In this document: in pieces, positions 29,642 through 38,785 of the stretch
How positions within the stretch are numbered: position 1 is the first letter of the stretch
Layout of the letters: each line of letters opens with the position of its first letter
Assembly: GCA_016839165.1 (NCBI GenBank)
Contig: CP069300.1
Span: forward strand, 3,286,001 to 3,350,000
Length of the DNA: 64,000 nt
Reading direction: 5' to 3'
Source: Bradyrhizobium sp. PSBB068
GTDB lineage: Bacteria; Pseudomonadota; Alphaproteobacteria; Rhizobiales; Xanthobacteraceae
The notes under the pieces: model-generated
What the model saw: the letters and a program-made list of their open reading frames with translations, nothing else
What the model was told of the DNA's origin: nothing
The model's database searches: none
Program-made: the position numbers and the translations under genes

Positions 29642-29899
29642 TGACTAAACTATTGGGCGAGGGTACGGGACGAGAGTGAAGGCAAGGTAAACAGTAGAAT
29701 TACGGGATTTCGGTCGCGACCATGGTTGAATGCGCCTGGCGCCGCCGGGTTCGCACGCAGCGTTGGCTTGCCCGCCAACGCGATGCGAAAACTGCGCGCA
29801 TTTGCTTCAAACGCTGGGGATCAACGTCCGCACGGGCCGTCGACGGCGACATCGAGTGCCCGGAATACCGCCGCGGGCGCGGCGTCAGCACGGCGAGCC

Positions 29900-31372
29900 C
29901 TAAGCGCGTGCGCGCACAGGTCGCAGCAGGAAGGCCGGCAGGTGCGAATGATCGGCGGGCTCGTGGTCGACCTCGTGCTGCGGCCGTCGCGGCTCGGCAC
30001 GGCCGATCGACGGCACATGCGACGGCGCGGCCTGAGGCGAGGTGCCGCGTCCGTGGCGCGGTTCGCGCTCCGGCTTGGCTGCGCGCTCCTGGCGGGGCTC
30101 CTGGTCGTGACGCGGCTCGCGCTCACCGTGACGCGGCTCGCGTTCACGCCGCGGCTTGCGGCCGCCACGGGCGCCGTCGCGCGAACCTTCGCGGCTGCGA
30201 GAGCGGCGGGGCGCGGCGTCCTCGTCGGAGGCCTCGCTGTGAACGGTGTAGTCGCCTTCAGCGCGCGGGATCGGCTGGCCGATCAGCTTCTCGATCGCAG
30301 CCATCGACTTGCTATCGAGCGAGGTGACGATGGAGATCGCGGTACCGGTCCGTCCGGCGCGGCCGGTACGGCCGATGCGGTGGACGTAGTCGTCGGGGTG
30401 GTGCGGCACGTCGAAATTGAAGACGTGGCTCACCGCGGGAATGTCGAGACCGCGGGCGGCGACGTCGGAAGCGACGAGCAGCGGAATCTCGCCCTTGCGG
30501 AATTGGTCGAGGGCCGCGGTGCGAGCTGACTGATCCATGTCGCCGTGCAAGGCGCCGACACTGAAGCCGTGCTTCTGGAGTGATTTGTGAAGGACGGCGA
30601 CTTCGCGCTTGCGATTGCAGAAGATAATCGCGTTGTTGAGATCCTTGGCGTCGCGCAGCAGGCGGCGGAGGATTTCGCGCTTGTCGTGGGCTTCGCGACC
30701 GGCCGGGACCTGCAATTGCGTCACGGTGACGGCGGTGGTTGCGGGTTTGGAGACTTCGATCCGGGCCGGGTTGTGCAGGAAGGCCTCGGTGATGCGGCTG
30801 ATCTCCGGGGGCATCGTCGCGGTGAAAAACAGCGTTTGCCGCGTGAACGGGACGAGCTTGCAGATGCGTTCGATGTCGGGGATGAAGCCCATGTCGAGCA
30901 TGCGGTCGGCTTCGTCGATCACCAACAGCTCGACGCCGGTGAGCAGCAATCCGCCGCGTTCGGTGTGGTCGAGCAGGCGGCCGGGCGTTGCGATCAGGAC
31001 GTCGACGCCGCGCATCAGCTTGGAGTCCTGGTCGCCGAACGAGACGCCGCCGATCAGCAGCGCCACGTTCAATTTCTGACCAGCGCCGTATTTGTCAAAC
31101 TGCTCCTTCACCTGCGCGGCAAGCTCGCGGGTCGGCTCGAGGATCAGCGTGCGCGGCATCCGTGCCCGGGCGCGGCCTTTCTCGAGGAGGGTGAGCATCG
31201 GTAGAACGAAGGCAGCTGTCTTGCCGGTGCCGGTCTGGGCAATGCCGAGGACGTCGCGCCGGGCGAGGACGTGCGGGATTGCCTGTTCCTGGATGGGAGT
31301 GGGGGTGGTGTAACCGGTGGCCGCAACTGCGGCGAGGACCTTATCGGACAGGCCTAGATTGGAAAAAGACAT
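29900..31372 (-). CDS. rhlE: DEAD-box ATP-dependent RNA helicase, RhlE type
   Basis: A 490-residue RNA helicase. The motif order is complete: Q motif GYTTPTPIQEQAIP, motif I AQTGTGKT, PTRELAAQ, TPGRLLD, DEAD within VIDEADRMLDMGF, TAT, and the C-terminal lobe with DVAARGLDIP and HRIGRTGRAG. The last 120 residues are a disordered Arg/Glu/Pro/His-rich tail with repeated REPRH/REREPRH units, expected to bind RNA. RhlE proteins act in ribosome assembly and in mRNA decay, often at low temperature. The 480-base upstream gap could hold a long cold-shock-type leader; this is inferred from family behaviour. Confidence 0.94.
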   Translation of the reverse strand: MSFSNLGLSDKVLAAVAATGYTTPTPIQEQAIPHVLARRDVLGIAQTGTGKTAAFVLPMLTLLEKGRARARMPRTLILEPTRELAAQVKEQFDKYGAGQKLNVALLIGGVSFGDQDSKLMRGVDVLIATPGRLLDHTERGGLLLTGVELLVIDEADRMLDMGFIPDIERICKLVPFTRQTLFFTATMPPEISRITEAFLHNPARIEVSKPATTAVTVTQLQVPAGREAHDKREILRRLLRDAKDLNNAIIFCNRKREVAVLHKSLQKHGFSVGALHGDMDQSARTAALDQFRKGEIPLLVASDVAARGLDIPAVSHVFNFDVPHHPDDYVHRIGRTGRAGRTGTAISIVTSLDSKSMAAIEKLIGQPIPRAEGDYTVHSEASDEDAAPRRSRSREGSRDGARGGRKPRREREPRHGEREPRHDQEPRQERAAKPEREPRHGRGTSPQAAPSHVPSIGRAEPRRPQHEVDHEPADHSHLPAFLLRPVRARA

Positions 31373-31852
31373 TGAGCCTCTGGTCGAAACCGCCGTTCGG
31401 CATCGCAGGTAAAAGGCTGTCGCGTTCGGCCCCGAAACGGCTCGCTTTTTGATAAAGCTCGGGGGCTCTGACTAACGCTGACGGACGGCAAACCTGACGA
31501 ATCGCGTTTCGATCCGAGGGCCGCGTTGCCCCGCAACATAGGGGCGAAACCGGCAAAGTCAATCTTGGAACCAGCCGGATGACCGAAAAACCTTAACGTT
31601 TTCGCCAAAATAACCGTCCTTTCCGTCATTTGGCGGTCAAATGAATCACCGGTTCCGGACCCGATGACGAGGCCCCCGGCAGAGGCTGGTGCCACCTTTG
31701 CGGGGGAGGCGAGCTGCCAAAATATCGAAAACAACCCCATGCAAAGCAGCCGCGGTGGCCCGCGTTCGACAGGCCAGTTGACACGTCGGGCAACTCACGA
31801 GTACGATTCTAATATTCCGAAATCACGCAGATGCACGCCCACCGCAGGTGCA
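31373..31852. other. Intergenic region between the autotransporter 3' end and the helicase gene
   Basis: A stretch of 480 bases with no convincing gene. Next to the autotransporter stop codon is a small hairpin (ATGCAC with GTGCAT around a ten-base loop, about 31830-31853). The central part (about 31570-31650) is AT-richer and is the likely promoter zone of the minus-strand helicase gene, which would give a 5' leader of roughly 200 bases. No RNA gene was recognised. Confidence 0.5.
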
Positions 31853-34800
31853 TTACCATGCATAGCGGACCACGCCCTTGCCGGCATAGGAGCGGGTCAC
31901 GTTGGAGAACTCGCCTTCGAAGCTTGCGAGCGCCGACCAGCCGTTGGCCCATTTCAGTTCGGCGGAGGCCGTCGTGAGGGCGGAGTCACGGGCCTGCGCC
32001 GCTCCGTTCACGACGAAGCTCGCGCCGGGCAGGGTCTGGAATGTCGCGGCGATGCTGCGGTCCGGGTTGAAATCATGCGCCCAGGCGGCGCGGCCGCGCA
32101 GCGTCAGAACTGAATCCGAGAGCGCGAAGGATTTGTCGGCGCGCAGGCCGAGCTCGCTGCGGCTGTCGGTGACGCTCTTGGCGTTGGTGGCCAGCGCAAA
32201 GGTGTTGGCGCCGACGATCGCCTGCTCGGCATAGCTCGGAAGCTGGAACGTCGTGAACTGGCCGGCGGCATAGGGCGTCAGGCCAATGCCGCCGATCCAT
32301 GGCGCGACGAAGCGGTAGCCGCCCTCGGCGCGGCCCGACCACGCATTGGCCTTGAACTCGGCACGCAGGCGATCGATGCTCCCGACCGTCACGGTGCGAT
32401 CCGTCGTGACGTCCTGCCAGCCATAGGCCAGCGCACCGGCAAGGTACGCAGCGCCGACATTGTGCCTGATGAAGGCGCCCGCCTGGAACAGGTCGGAGCG
32501 GCCGCCGCCGCTGTTGGCGACGCTGAAATTGGTGCCGCCGCCAGCGAGCGCAAAGCCGGCGATCGTGTTCGGCGAGAAGCGGTAGTCGGCGCCAATGGCG
32601 GTGCCGAACACCTGGCTGGTGGTGTTGTTCGAGCCGAGCGCCGTGTTGCCGTCGGTGGACTGTGAGCCGCCGTAGGCCGCTGCCCACATGCTCCAGCGCG
32701 GATCGTAGCCCTGCGCGATCGGCGCCTTGTGATAAATCGCAGCGGCGGCGTCGCTGGTCGGATGCTTTGCTGCGTAGGCCAGGGAATTGTCATCTGCGTA
32801 GGGCGTGGCGCCGGCCGGCATCGCCGTCGCGCCGCGGCCGTCGATGAAGGGATCGAGCATCGTACCCATGAACTGGTTCATGGCGTTGAACGTGGTCTGC
32901 TGCGATCCGGCCGCGCTCTCGCCCGAGAGCTGGGTCAGGCCGTTCAGGAGATTGTCTCCCGACAGGTTGAAGATCGCGCTGAAGGCGTTGGAGAGATTGG
33001 CGCCGCCGAGCAGGCCGTTGTCGATCGCACCCGCGACGCTCCTGTGATTGATGCCGGCATTGGCCGGCAGGATCGGGGAGAGCAGGCCGGGATCGACCGA
33101 CAGCAGCACGTCGTTGCCGACGTAGCTCAGCACCGGATTGCGCGCGAGGTTGTTGGCGAGCAACAGGCTTGCCGAGCCGAACGTGCCGCTCAGCGTTCCC
33201 GCATTGACGATGGTGTAGGTGGTCTTCCTGGTGATCCGTTCGAGCGGCTGCACGATGACGTTGCCAGCGATGTTAGCGGTGCCCGTCACGATCGCCTTGT
33301 CGCTGATCGTGTTGGTGACCTGCACCAGATAAGTCGCCGCCGCGGTCATGGTCAGGCTCGCCATCGTGATGGTCCCCGGCGAATTGCCGGGCGACAGCGT
33401 GCCGCTGATCACAGTGTTGCCGATGGTGGCGTTGCCGCCGAGCGTGCCGTTCGGGCCGACCGTGACGCTTGCATTCGGCATCGCGCCGTTGAGGATGAAC
33501 ACGCTGTCGACGTTGACAGACCCGGCAAAGTTCGAGTTGCCGGTAAAGCTCCAGTTCGAGCCGGCGAGAATCCCGAAATTGGCGAAGCCGCTGCCAAGTT
33601 TCGACAGGTCGAAACTCGACGCGGTGGTTCCGCCGAACTGTACGATACTTGTGCCGCTGCCGACGATGTTGCCGTTGAACACGGCGCCGGACTGGACTTG
33701 CAGCACATCGTTGGTGCCGCCGAACTGGACGGCGGTGCCGCCGGTGCCGGTGATGATGCCGTTCGCGATCAAGGTGGTGGTGCCGCCCGACGTCGTGATG
33801 CCGGTGGTGCCGGTGACTGATGTCCCGGTCGTGATGAAGATGTTGCCCGGTGTCGAGCGCGATGCGGCAATGCCGACACCTGAGCTCTGCACGCCGGCGA
33901 GCGCATCGATCCTGATATCGCCGAGACCGTCGCGCTGGGCGAAGATGCCGTAGCTGCCGGCCGCCGTGCCGCTCGCAATCACGTTGCCTTCGGCGCGCAG
34001 CGCCAGCGTCGCGGCGTTGTCGGCGCCATTCACCATGACGCCGCTGATGCCGATCGCCGCCGCGCTTGCCGAGGTGGCGCTCACGGTCCCCTTGGTGTCG
34101 AGATCGATGCCGCCGAGTCCCGCGGTCAAGGCCGCGAATCTGGTGCTGCCGCGGCTCAGCCCGATGCCGGTCGCGCCGCCATCCGAGGTCGCGCTCACAT
34201 CGCCATTGGCGTGAACGGTGAGGATGCCGGTGTTGATGTTGCTCGGAGCAAAGCTGCTGCCTGAGGCGTTGATGCCGGTGGCGGTGCTGCCAGCGCCGAT
34301 CGCGGTCGCCGTCACGGCGCCGTCGGCGGTCAACCGGACTGTGCTCAGATTGTTTTGTCCCACGCTGACGCCGACGACTCTCGACACGGTGTCGCTGATC
34401 GACGTGGCCGTCACGGCGCCGTGCAGGTTGAAGTCGACCGGGACCTCGCCGAAGGCCGACAAGGCGGCCCCCGTCACATTTGCGACGGAGCCGGACCTTG
34501 TCATGCCGGTGATCGCAATCGATCCATTGGCGTTCAGTGTCGCCGATCCATTGCTGGATGTACTGCCCAGCGCGGCCGATAGGCCTGCGACGCTGCCACC
34601 GGCCGATTTGGAGGGCGAAGTCCTGGTGTCGAAGGTTCCGGAAATATCGCCATTGAAGGTCGCGGTGTTGGTGCCGCTGGCCGCAGAGAAAGCGACGGAC
34701 GCCAGGGCGCCGTAGTAGGCCGTATCGGGGCCGCTTCCCCTGGCAATATTGCCGTCCACGACAAGGCTGTTGTTGGCGCCGCCGGCGGCGGACACCGAAA

Positions 34801-35701
34801 GTGTCCCACCCGTGATGCCGTGCGTTCGGACCGTCGTGGTCCCAGTGCCGTAGTTCTGCAAGCTCACGGAGCCGCTGACATCCTGGTTGAGCTTCACCGT
34901 GAACGCGTTGGCATTGGCCGAATTGTTGCCCTCGACGGTGATGTTGCCCGAGACGCTCGCATTGGTGGTGAGGTCGACGGTCCCGACGCCGCCGTTCTGG
35001 AGATAGATGCCGCCGACGATCGCGCCGTTGGTGGTGACGGAAAGGTTGCGTGCAGTATTAAGGCTCTGTCCCATCCGGACGTAGATCGCGCCGCCGGCTT
35101 GGGTTGTGATACCGGTGACTGCGCCTGTCGCGATCGTGACGTCGGATTGGCTGCCGTCGGTCACGACGAAGATTGCCTGACCGGCCACGATCCGGCTGCC
35201 GATCGAGTTGATGTTGACGCTGGCATTCGGTCCGCTGCCCACGGCCTGGATGCCGGTGCCGCCCCTGATCGTGCCGGCGGTCTGCGTAATGGAGGTCAGA
35301 CCGTTGCCGATCCGGGCAGTGATCGCGTACCCGTCGGCGGTGACGTCGGCAGATCCCGTGTAGGTGATCGTGCCGAGGGCGGAGAGTCCGATGCCGTTGT
35401 ACAGCTGGAGCGCCGTGATGCCGGCGGGGTCGTTGTGATTGACAGTGAGGTTTCCGCTGCTGCTCGCGGTCACGCCGCGGGTCGTGATCCCGGCGCCGGC
35501 GTTGATGTTGACCGTGAGATCACCGCGCAAAACCGTGTTGAGCCCGCCGTCCGACGGATGGGCGGCGTCGCAGAGCACGTTGGCGGTGCCGACGCCCGTG
35601 CAGTAGACCGCAGCCTCGGCCGCGGAGCTCAGCGCGATCAACGACGCCGAGCCGAGCAGCGCGCCGCGCCACATCGTCAGCCTGCCGCCGATGCCGATCA
35701 T
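31853..35701 (-). CDS. Autotransporter (type Va secreted) outer-membrane protein
   Basis: A protein of 1282 residues. A Sec signal peptide is visible at the N terminus (MWRGALLGSASLIALSSAAEA, cleavage after AEA). A passenger of about 980 residues follows, rich in Gly, Ala, Thr, Ser, Asn and short beta-helix repeats (GNVIVQ, GTVSATS, NASGS patterns). Near its end is the SGTLSPGNSPGTI motif common in autotransporter passengers. The C-terminal beta-barrel covers about the last 280 residues, starting near YDPRWSMWAAAYGG and ending in VVRYAW with a terminal aromatic residue. The passenger has no visible protease triad; an adhesin-like role is likely. ATG 35701 has GGGGGCAAGG ahead. Three regulator genes lie upstream on the same strand. 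Confidence 0.92.
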   Translation of the reverse strand: MIGIGGRLTMWRGALLGSASLIALSSAAEAAVYCTGVGTANVLCDAAHPSDGGLNTVLRGDLTVNINAGAGITTRGVTASSSGNLTVNHNDPAGITALQLYNGIGLSALGTITYTGSADVTADGYAITARIGNGLTSITQTAGTIRGGTGIQAVGSGPNASVNINSIGSRIVAGQAIFVVTDGSQSDVTIATGAVTGITTQAGGAIYVRMGQSLNTARNLSVTTNGAIVGGIYLQNGGVGTVDLTTNASVSGNITVEGNNSANANAFTVKLNQDVSGSVSLQNYGTGTTTVRTHGITGGTLSVSAAGGANNSLVVDGNIARGSGPDTAYYGALASVAFSAASGTNTATFNGDISGTFDTRTSPSKSAGGSVAGLSAALGSTSSNGSATLNANGSIAITGMTRSGSVANVTGAALSAFGEVPVDFNLHGAVTATSISDTVSRVVGVSVGQNNLSTVRLTADGAVTATAIGAGSTATGINASGSSFAPSNINTGILTVHANGDVSATSDGGATGIGLSRGSTRFAALTAGLGGIDLDTKGTVSATSASAAAIGISGVMVNGADNAATLALRAEGNVIASGTAAGSYGIFAQRDGLGDIRIDALAGVQSSGVGIAASRSTPGNIFITTGTSVTGTTGITTSGGTTTLIANGIITGTGGTAVQFGGTNDVLQVQSGAVFNGNIVGSGTSIVQFGGTTASSFDLSKLGSGFANFGILAGSNWSFTGNSNFAGSVNVDSVFILNGAMPNASVTVGPNGTLGGNATIGNTVISGTLSPGNSPGTITMASLTMTAAATYLVQVTNTISDKAIVTGTANIAGNVIVQPLERITRKTTYTIVNAGTLSGTFGSASLLLANNLARNPVLSYVGNDVLLSVDPGLLSPILPANAGINHRSVAGAIDNGLLGGANLSNAFSAIFNLSGDNLLNGLTQLSGESAAGSQQTTFNAMNQFMGTMLDPFIDGRGATAMPAGATPYADDNSLAYAAKHPTSDAAAAIYHKAPIAQGYDPRWSMWAAAYGGSQSTDGNTALGSNNTTSQVFGTAIGADYRFSPNTIAGFALAGGGTNFSVANSGGGRSDLFQAGAFIRHNVGAAYLAGALAYGWQDVTTDRTVTVGSIDRLRAEFKANAWSGRAEGGYRFVAPWIGGIGLTPYAAGQFTTFQLPSYAEQAIVGANTFALATNAKSVTDSRSELGLRADKSFALSDSVLTLRGRAAWAHDFNPDRSIAATFQTLPGASFVVNGAAQARDSALTTASAELKWANGWSALASFEGEFSNVTRSYAGKGVVRYAW

Positions 35702-35854
35702 GACCTTGCCCCCAAGCCCCGATGTATCTGTTTGTTTCTCGCGCAATGGTCGTGCGGTGTCTTCTCAGTGCGCGCATACTGTCGATCCAAAGCGCGCCTG
35801 CCGCGAAAATGCAGCCAACTGTGGCCGCAGGGCCTCAGCGGAGCGTCGCCGCGG

Positions 35855-36676
35855 CTAGAGCCCCGCGGCGCGGTATTCGCCGGGGGTCAGACCCTCGGAC
35901 GCGCTGAAGATCCGGTAGAAGGTTGCGAGGCTGCCGAACCCGCAGGTGAGGGCGACATCGGCGATCGGCCGCGGCGGCTTTTCGGACAGCAGCCTGCGGC
36001 TTTCGCTCAGGCGCTGGGCGGTGACGGTCTGCGAGAAGCTCGCCCCGGTCGTTTCGAACAGGACATGCAGGTAACGGACCGAGACGCCGAGCATGTCGGC
36101 GACCATGCCCGGCGACAGCGCCGGCTTCGCGAGGTGGCGGGTGATCAGACGGCGCGCGAGGCTGAGCCGGCCGACGCGCAGCGCCTGTTGCGCGCGGCGG
36201 CTGCCCGGCCTGATCGCGCCGCGCTCGATCAGCGCAAGGTCGGCGATGATCTTAACCAGCGCAGGAATGCTTGCGGTGTCACCGGCCTCCGTCGCGTCCT
36301 TGAAGTCGGCGAGGCAGGCCTCGAGCAACGGCGTCCAGCCGCGATTGCCCGTCGCCGGCGAACCTCGACGCGCCAGTTCTGTCGCTGCGGCCTCGTCCAC
36401 GGCATCGGAGCTGCGCGCACGAGTCGGGCCCGTGGATGGCGTGTGTGGGCTGTCCTCAAGCTTTGTGCGCATCGTGCATGACCCCTCGCTCTGCATCAGA
36501 GCGCGCGTCGCCGGGCATGAAATCGGCTGTGCCGAGACCGGGCGAAGCGCCAGCGCGGTTCTGGCGAACTCGACGGAAATTATCTTCTCAATGCGCGCAG
36601 GCTGTTCACTTCGGTCCGGAGAATGCCGGATCGCGCGACGATCGGCCGCGTCGTCCGTTTGCCCCATGTCAGCCAT
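35855..36676 (-). CDS. AraC-family regulator lacking the N-terminal sensor domain
   Basis: The last 110 residues are a two-helix-turn-helix AraC domain (ADMLGVSVRYLHVLFETTGASFSQTV and ADVALTCGFGSLATFYRIFS). Together with about 60 residues before it (LLEACLADF... LALIERGAIRPGS), it is closely similar to the end of the regulator at 37597-38550. The AraC-binding-like domain of that paralogue is missing; the first 110 residues here are unrelated, polar and probably disordered. ATG 36676 has GGAGG eight bases ahead, giving 273 residues; a second plausible ATG at 36472 (AGGGG nine bases ahead) would give 205. It probably binds DNA without a classical effector pocket. Downstream, 153 bases away, is the autotransporter gene. 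Confidence 0.82.
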   Translation of the reverse strand: MADMGQTDDAADRRAIRHSPDRSEQPARIEKIISVEFARTALALRPVSAQPISCPATRALMQSEGSCTMRTKLEDSPHTPSTGPTRARSSDAVDEAAATELARRGSPATGNRGWTPLLEACLADFKDATEAGDTASIPALVKIIADLALIERGAIRPGSRRAQQALRVGRLSLARRLITRHLAKPALSPGMVADMLGVSVRYLHVLFETTGASFSQTVTAQRLSESRRLLSEKPPRPIADVALTCGFGSLATFYRIFSASEGLTPGEYRAAGL

Positions 36677-36714
36677 TCGAGACGCCTCCAAAAGCCTTTC
36701 GATGCAATATCGTA

Positions 36715-36745
36715 TATTTCACATAGTCGCGTAAAATATGAAATA
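36715..36745. promoter_or_regulatory. AT-rich inverted repeat ahead of the short AraC gene
   Basis: TATTTCA (36715-36721) and TGAAATA (36739-36745) form 7-bp arms 17 bases apart, in the most AT-rich stretch of the neighbourhood. It lies 39-69 bases upstream of the AraC start and downstream of the tetR gene. It is a plausible operator and promoter zone for one of the three local regulators. Confidence 0.45.
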
Positions 36746-36864
36746 GATAACATGCGTCAAAACTTGTCGGTGGACAGGCGGAGATGGCCCGGCCGGCGCC
36801 TGACGGTCGATTGTCGGGAGGATTTGGGGATCGACGACGGCTGCCGCGCAGGCCGTCGCGTGAA

Positions 36865-37479
36865 CTACCTGCGCTTCGGCATCACGGCGCAGCCGTAGAG
36901 CACCATCGCGCACATCTGGCGGTAGCGGGCCGAAAAGCCGTCCCGGGCGATCGGCGGCAGTGCCTGGTTGACCGCGCGTCCACCATCGGCAAGCGCCTGC
37001 GCGATTTGCGCCGCGGTGAATTCGCCGTTCAGCTTCAGCAGCCGTGCAGCCTGCAATTCGATCACCAGATTTTCCAGATCAGCCTGGAACGAGACGGCGG
37101 ATTTGATCATCAGATCGCGGCAGCGCCTGAAGGCCTCGGCATTGAGCTCGACGGTGTGCGGCGAAGCGGTGACGCGGCGCCGCGTCTCGCCGTAGCGGAC
37201 GTCGAGTATCGTCGCGAAGATATCCAGCGCGCCGCCGCCCTTTGCCCGAACCGATCGGCCGGCCTCCAGTGCAAGAGCGACGTCCTCGACGTGGCGCCAG
37301 GCGATCACGGCGCGAAACGCCTCTTCCTTGTTGCTGAAATAGTAATACAGCGCGCGCTGCGTGAAGCCGCAGGCCTTGGCCAGCCCGACCATCGACAGCC
37401 CGCCATAGCCGTAGTCGAGAAAAGCCTGGTTGACCTGCGTCAGCAGGTCGGGTCCAGGCTTGATCATCTTCTTCGACAT
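36865..37479 (-). CDS. TetR-family transcriptional regulator
   Basis: A 204-residue DNA-binding protein. The N-terminal helix-turn-helix is clear: LLTQVNQAFLDYGYGGLSMVGLAKACGFTQRALYYYFSNKEEAFRAVI, with the family YYYFSNKEE turn at about residues 45-53. The remaining 130 residues are the all-helical ligand and dimer domain, with ASPHTVELNAEAFRRC and a Cys-containing end. The ATG at 37479 lacks a strong Shine-Dalgarno, so the start is less certain than for its neighbours. It sits between two AraC-type genes in the same orientation. Its ligand and target are unknown; the AT-rich palindrome at 36715-36745 is a candidate target. Confidence 0.86.
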   Translation of the reverse strand: MSKKMIKPGPDLLTQVNQAFLDYGYGGLSMVGLAKACGFTQRALYYYFSNKEEAFRAVIAWRHVEDVALALEAGRSVRAKGGGALDIFATILDVRYGETRRRVTASPHTVELNAEAFRRCRDLMIKSAVSFQADLENLVIELQAARLLKLNGEFTAAQIAQALADGGRAVNQALPPIARDGFSARYRQMCAMVLYGCAVMPKRR

Positions 37480-37596
37480 CAGGAGTCCGGGGAGGACGAG
37501 GGGCGCCGGGTGACGCCGGGAAACTCGATTACGGGCATCAACGCGCTTTAGCAACCCGCAAAGAGCCAGGTCTACCCAGCGCGTCCAGACCGACGA

Positions 37597-38550
37597 TCAG
37601 GCCAATCGGGCCCGGTAGTCGCCCGGCGTCATCGATTCGGAGGCGCTGAAGAGGCGGTAGAACGTCGCAAGGCTCTCGAAGCCGCAGGCGAAGGCGACCT
37701 CGGCGATGGTCCGCCCGGACTGCTCGCGGAGCAGGCGGCGGCTTTGTGCAAGCCGGAGCGCGGTGACGGTCTCCGAGAAGCTCATCTCCGTCTCCTCGAA
37801 CAGGATGTGCAGGTGACGGACCGAGATGCCGAGCAGGCCGGCAATCAGGGTTGGCGCCAGCGCCGCGTCGGGCAGATGCCGCCGGATCAGGCGGCGCGCC
37901 AGCGACAGATGGGCGGTTCGCAGCGCCTGCTGTGCGAGCCGGCTCTTTGGCCGCATGATGCCGCGCTCGATCAGCGCGATATGGGCCAGCGCCTGCACCA
38001 TCGGGGCCGGGTCCGGCGCCGTCGTGTCGTTGCCTTCGACAAGGTCGCGGAAGCATGATTCCAGCAGCGGCTGCAGCGCAGTCTCATCCTGCACCGGCCG
38101 CGGGACGAGTTCGCCGAGCTCGGCGCCCGGCGGCACGATGTTCGTCACCGGGATCTTGATGATGCGCAGGTGGAAGCCGTCGTCGTGCAGCGGGACGGTG
38201 CGATAGGGCAGGTCCGAATAGCTGGTCGCGAACATGCCGTCGCGCACCGCGAATTCATCAAGCCGTGCGCCGCCGAACCAGCCGCCGCCGCCGAGCTGCT
38301 GGTAGACGCACAGGCTGTCGCTGCGGGCGTCGGCGATGTCGCCCGCGCCCCGCTCGACCCGGTAGGGCGAGGCCCGCAGCTCGACCAGGCCGGCATCGCC
38401 GAGCTTGCGCAGCGAGAACTCGCCGAAGAAGTTGCGGCGGTGCTCGGGCTCGAGTTCCGCGGTGACGCCGAACAACCCCTTGGCACGCACCTCGCGCCAA
38501 TAGTCGAAGCGATCCCGGGGATCGACTTGCTCAGTGGACCATGTGTACAC
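37597..38550 (-). CDS. AraC-family transcriptional regulator (AraC-binding-like domain plus HTH)
   Basis: A 317-residue regulator. The N-terminal domain (about residues 5-185) opens with VDPRDRFDYWREV, the hallmark of the AraC-binding-like group. The C-terminal AraC domain has IAGLLGISVRHLHILFEETEMSFSETV and IAEVAFACGFESLATFYRLFSASESMTPGDYR. The GTG at 38550 follows AAAGG at seven bases. Its C-terminal 170 residues match the protein at 35855-36676 almost throughout, marking the two as paralogues. The whole minus-strand run downstream leads to the autotransporter gene, a likely target. The caspase-like gene lies divergently beyond 234 bases. Confidence 0.9.
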   Translation of the reverse strand: MYTWSTEQVDPRDRFDYWREVRAKGLFGVTAELEPEHRRNFFGEFSLRKLGDAGLVELRASPYRVERGAGDIADARSDSLCVYQQLGGGGWFGGARLDEFAVRDGMFATSYSDLPYRTVPLHDDGFHLRIIKIPVTNIVPPGAELGELVPRPVQDETALQPLLESCFRDLVEGNDTTAPDPAPMVQALAHIALIERGIMRPKSRLAQQALRTAHLSLARRLIRRHLPDAALAPTLIAGLLGISVRHLHILFEETEMSFSETVTALRLAQSRRLLREQSGRTIAEVAFACGFESLATFYRLFSASESMTPGDYRARLA

Positions 38551-38785
38551 GGAAGAGCCTTTGGGACCTGTGGAGAGCTCGCGCCGGAGTGAGGCCCCGA
38601 ATCTATCACGCGGGCTGTAAAAAGAAACTTGGCCTGGGGCGGACGGGACGCCCCATGGTGGCCGGGACGGGCGCCAAGAGGCGCTCACGACGGCCGTCCA
38701 TCGCCGGTCTTGAACCGGCCAAACGGCTGACCCGACTATTAGGCGGGCGCGCGAGCGGCGCACTTTCGTGCAGGCGGGAATTGGG

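Noticed and set aside
29700..29891. 63-codon minus-strand frame between the diguanylate cyclase and helicase genes
   Set aside because: Arg/Ser/Thr-rich composition, no clear ribosome site and no recognisable domain; not distinguishable from chance.
32729..33820. Long plus-strand frames opposite the autotransporter, including 34820-36481
   Set aside because: Composition is that of antisense high-GC DNA and the minus-strand autotransporter is supported by signal peptide and beta-barrel.
32000..35500. Repetitive appearance suggesting a CRISPR array or tandem repeat
   Set aside because: The repetition is of degenerate Gly/Thr/Ala/Asn codons in an autotransporter passenger; there are no identical repeats with regular spacers.
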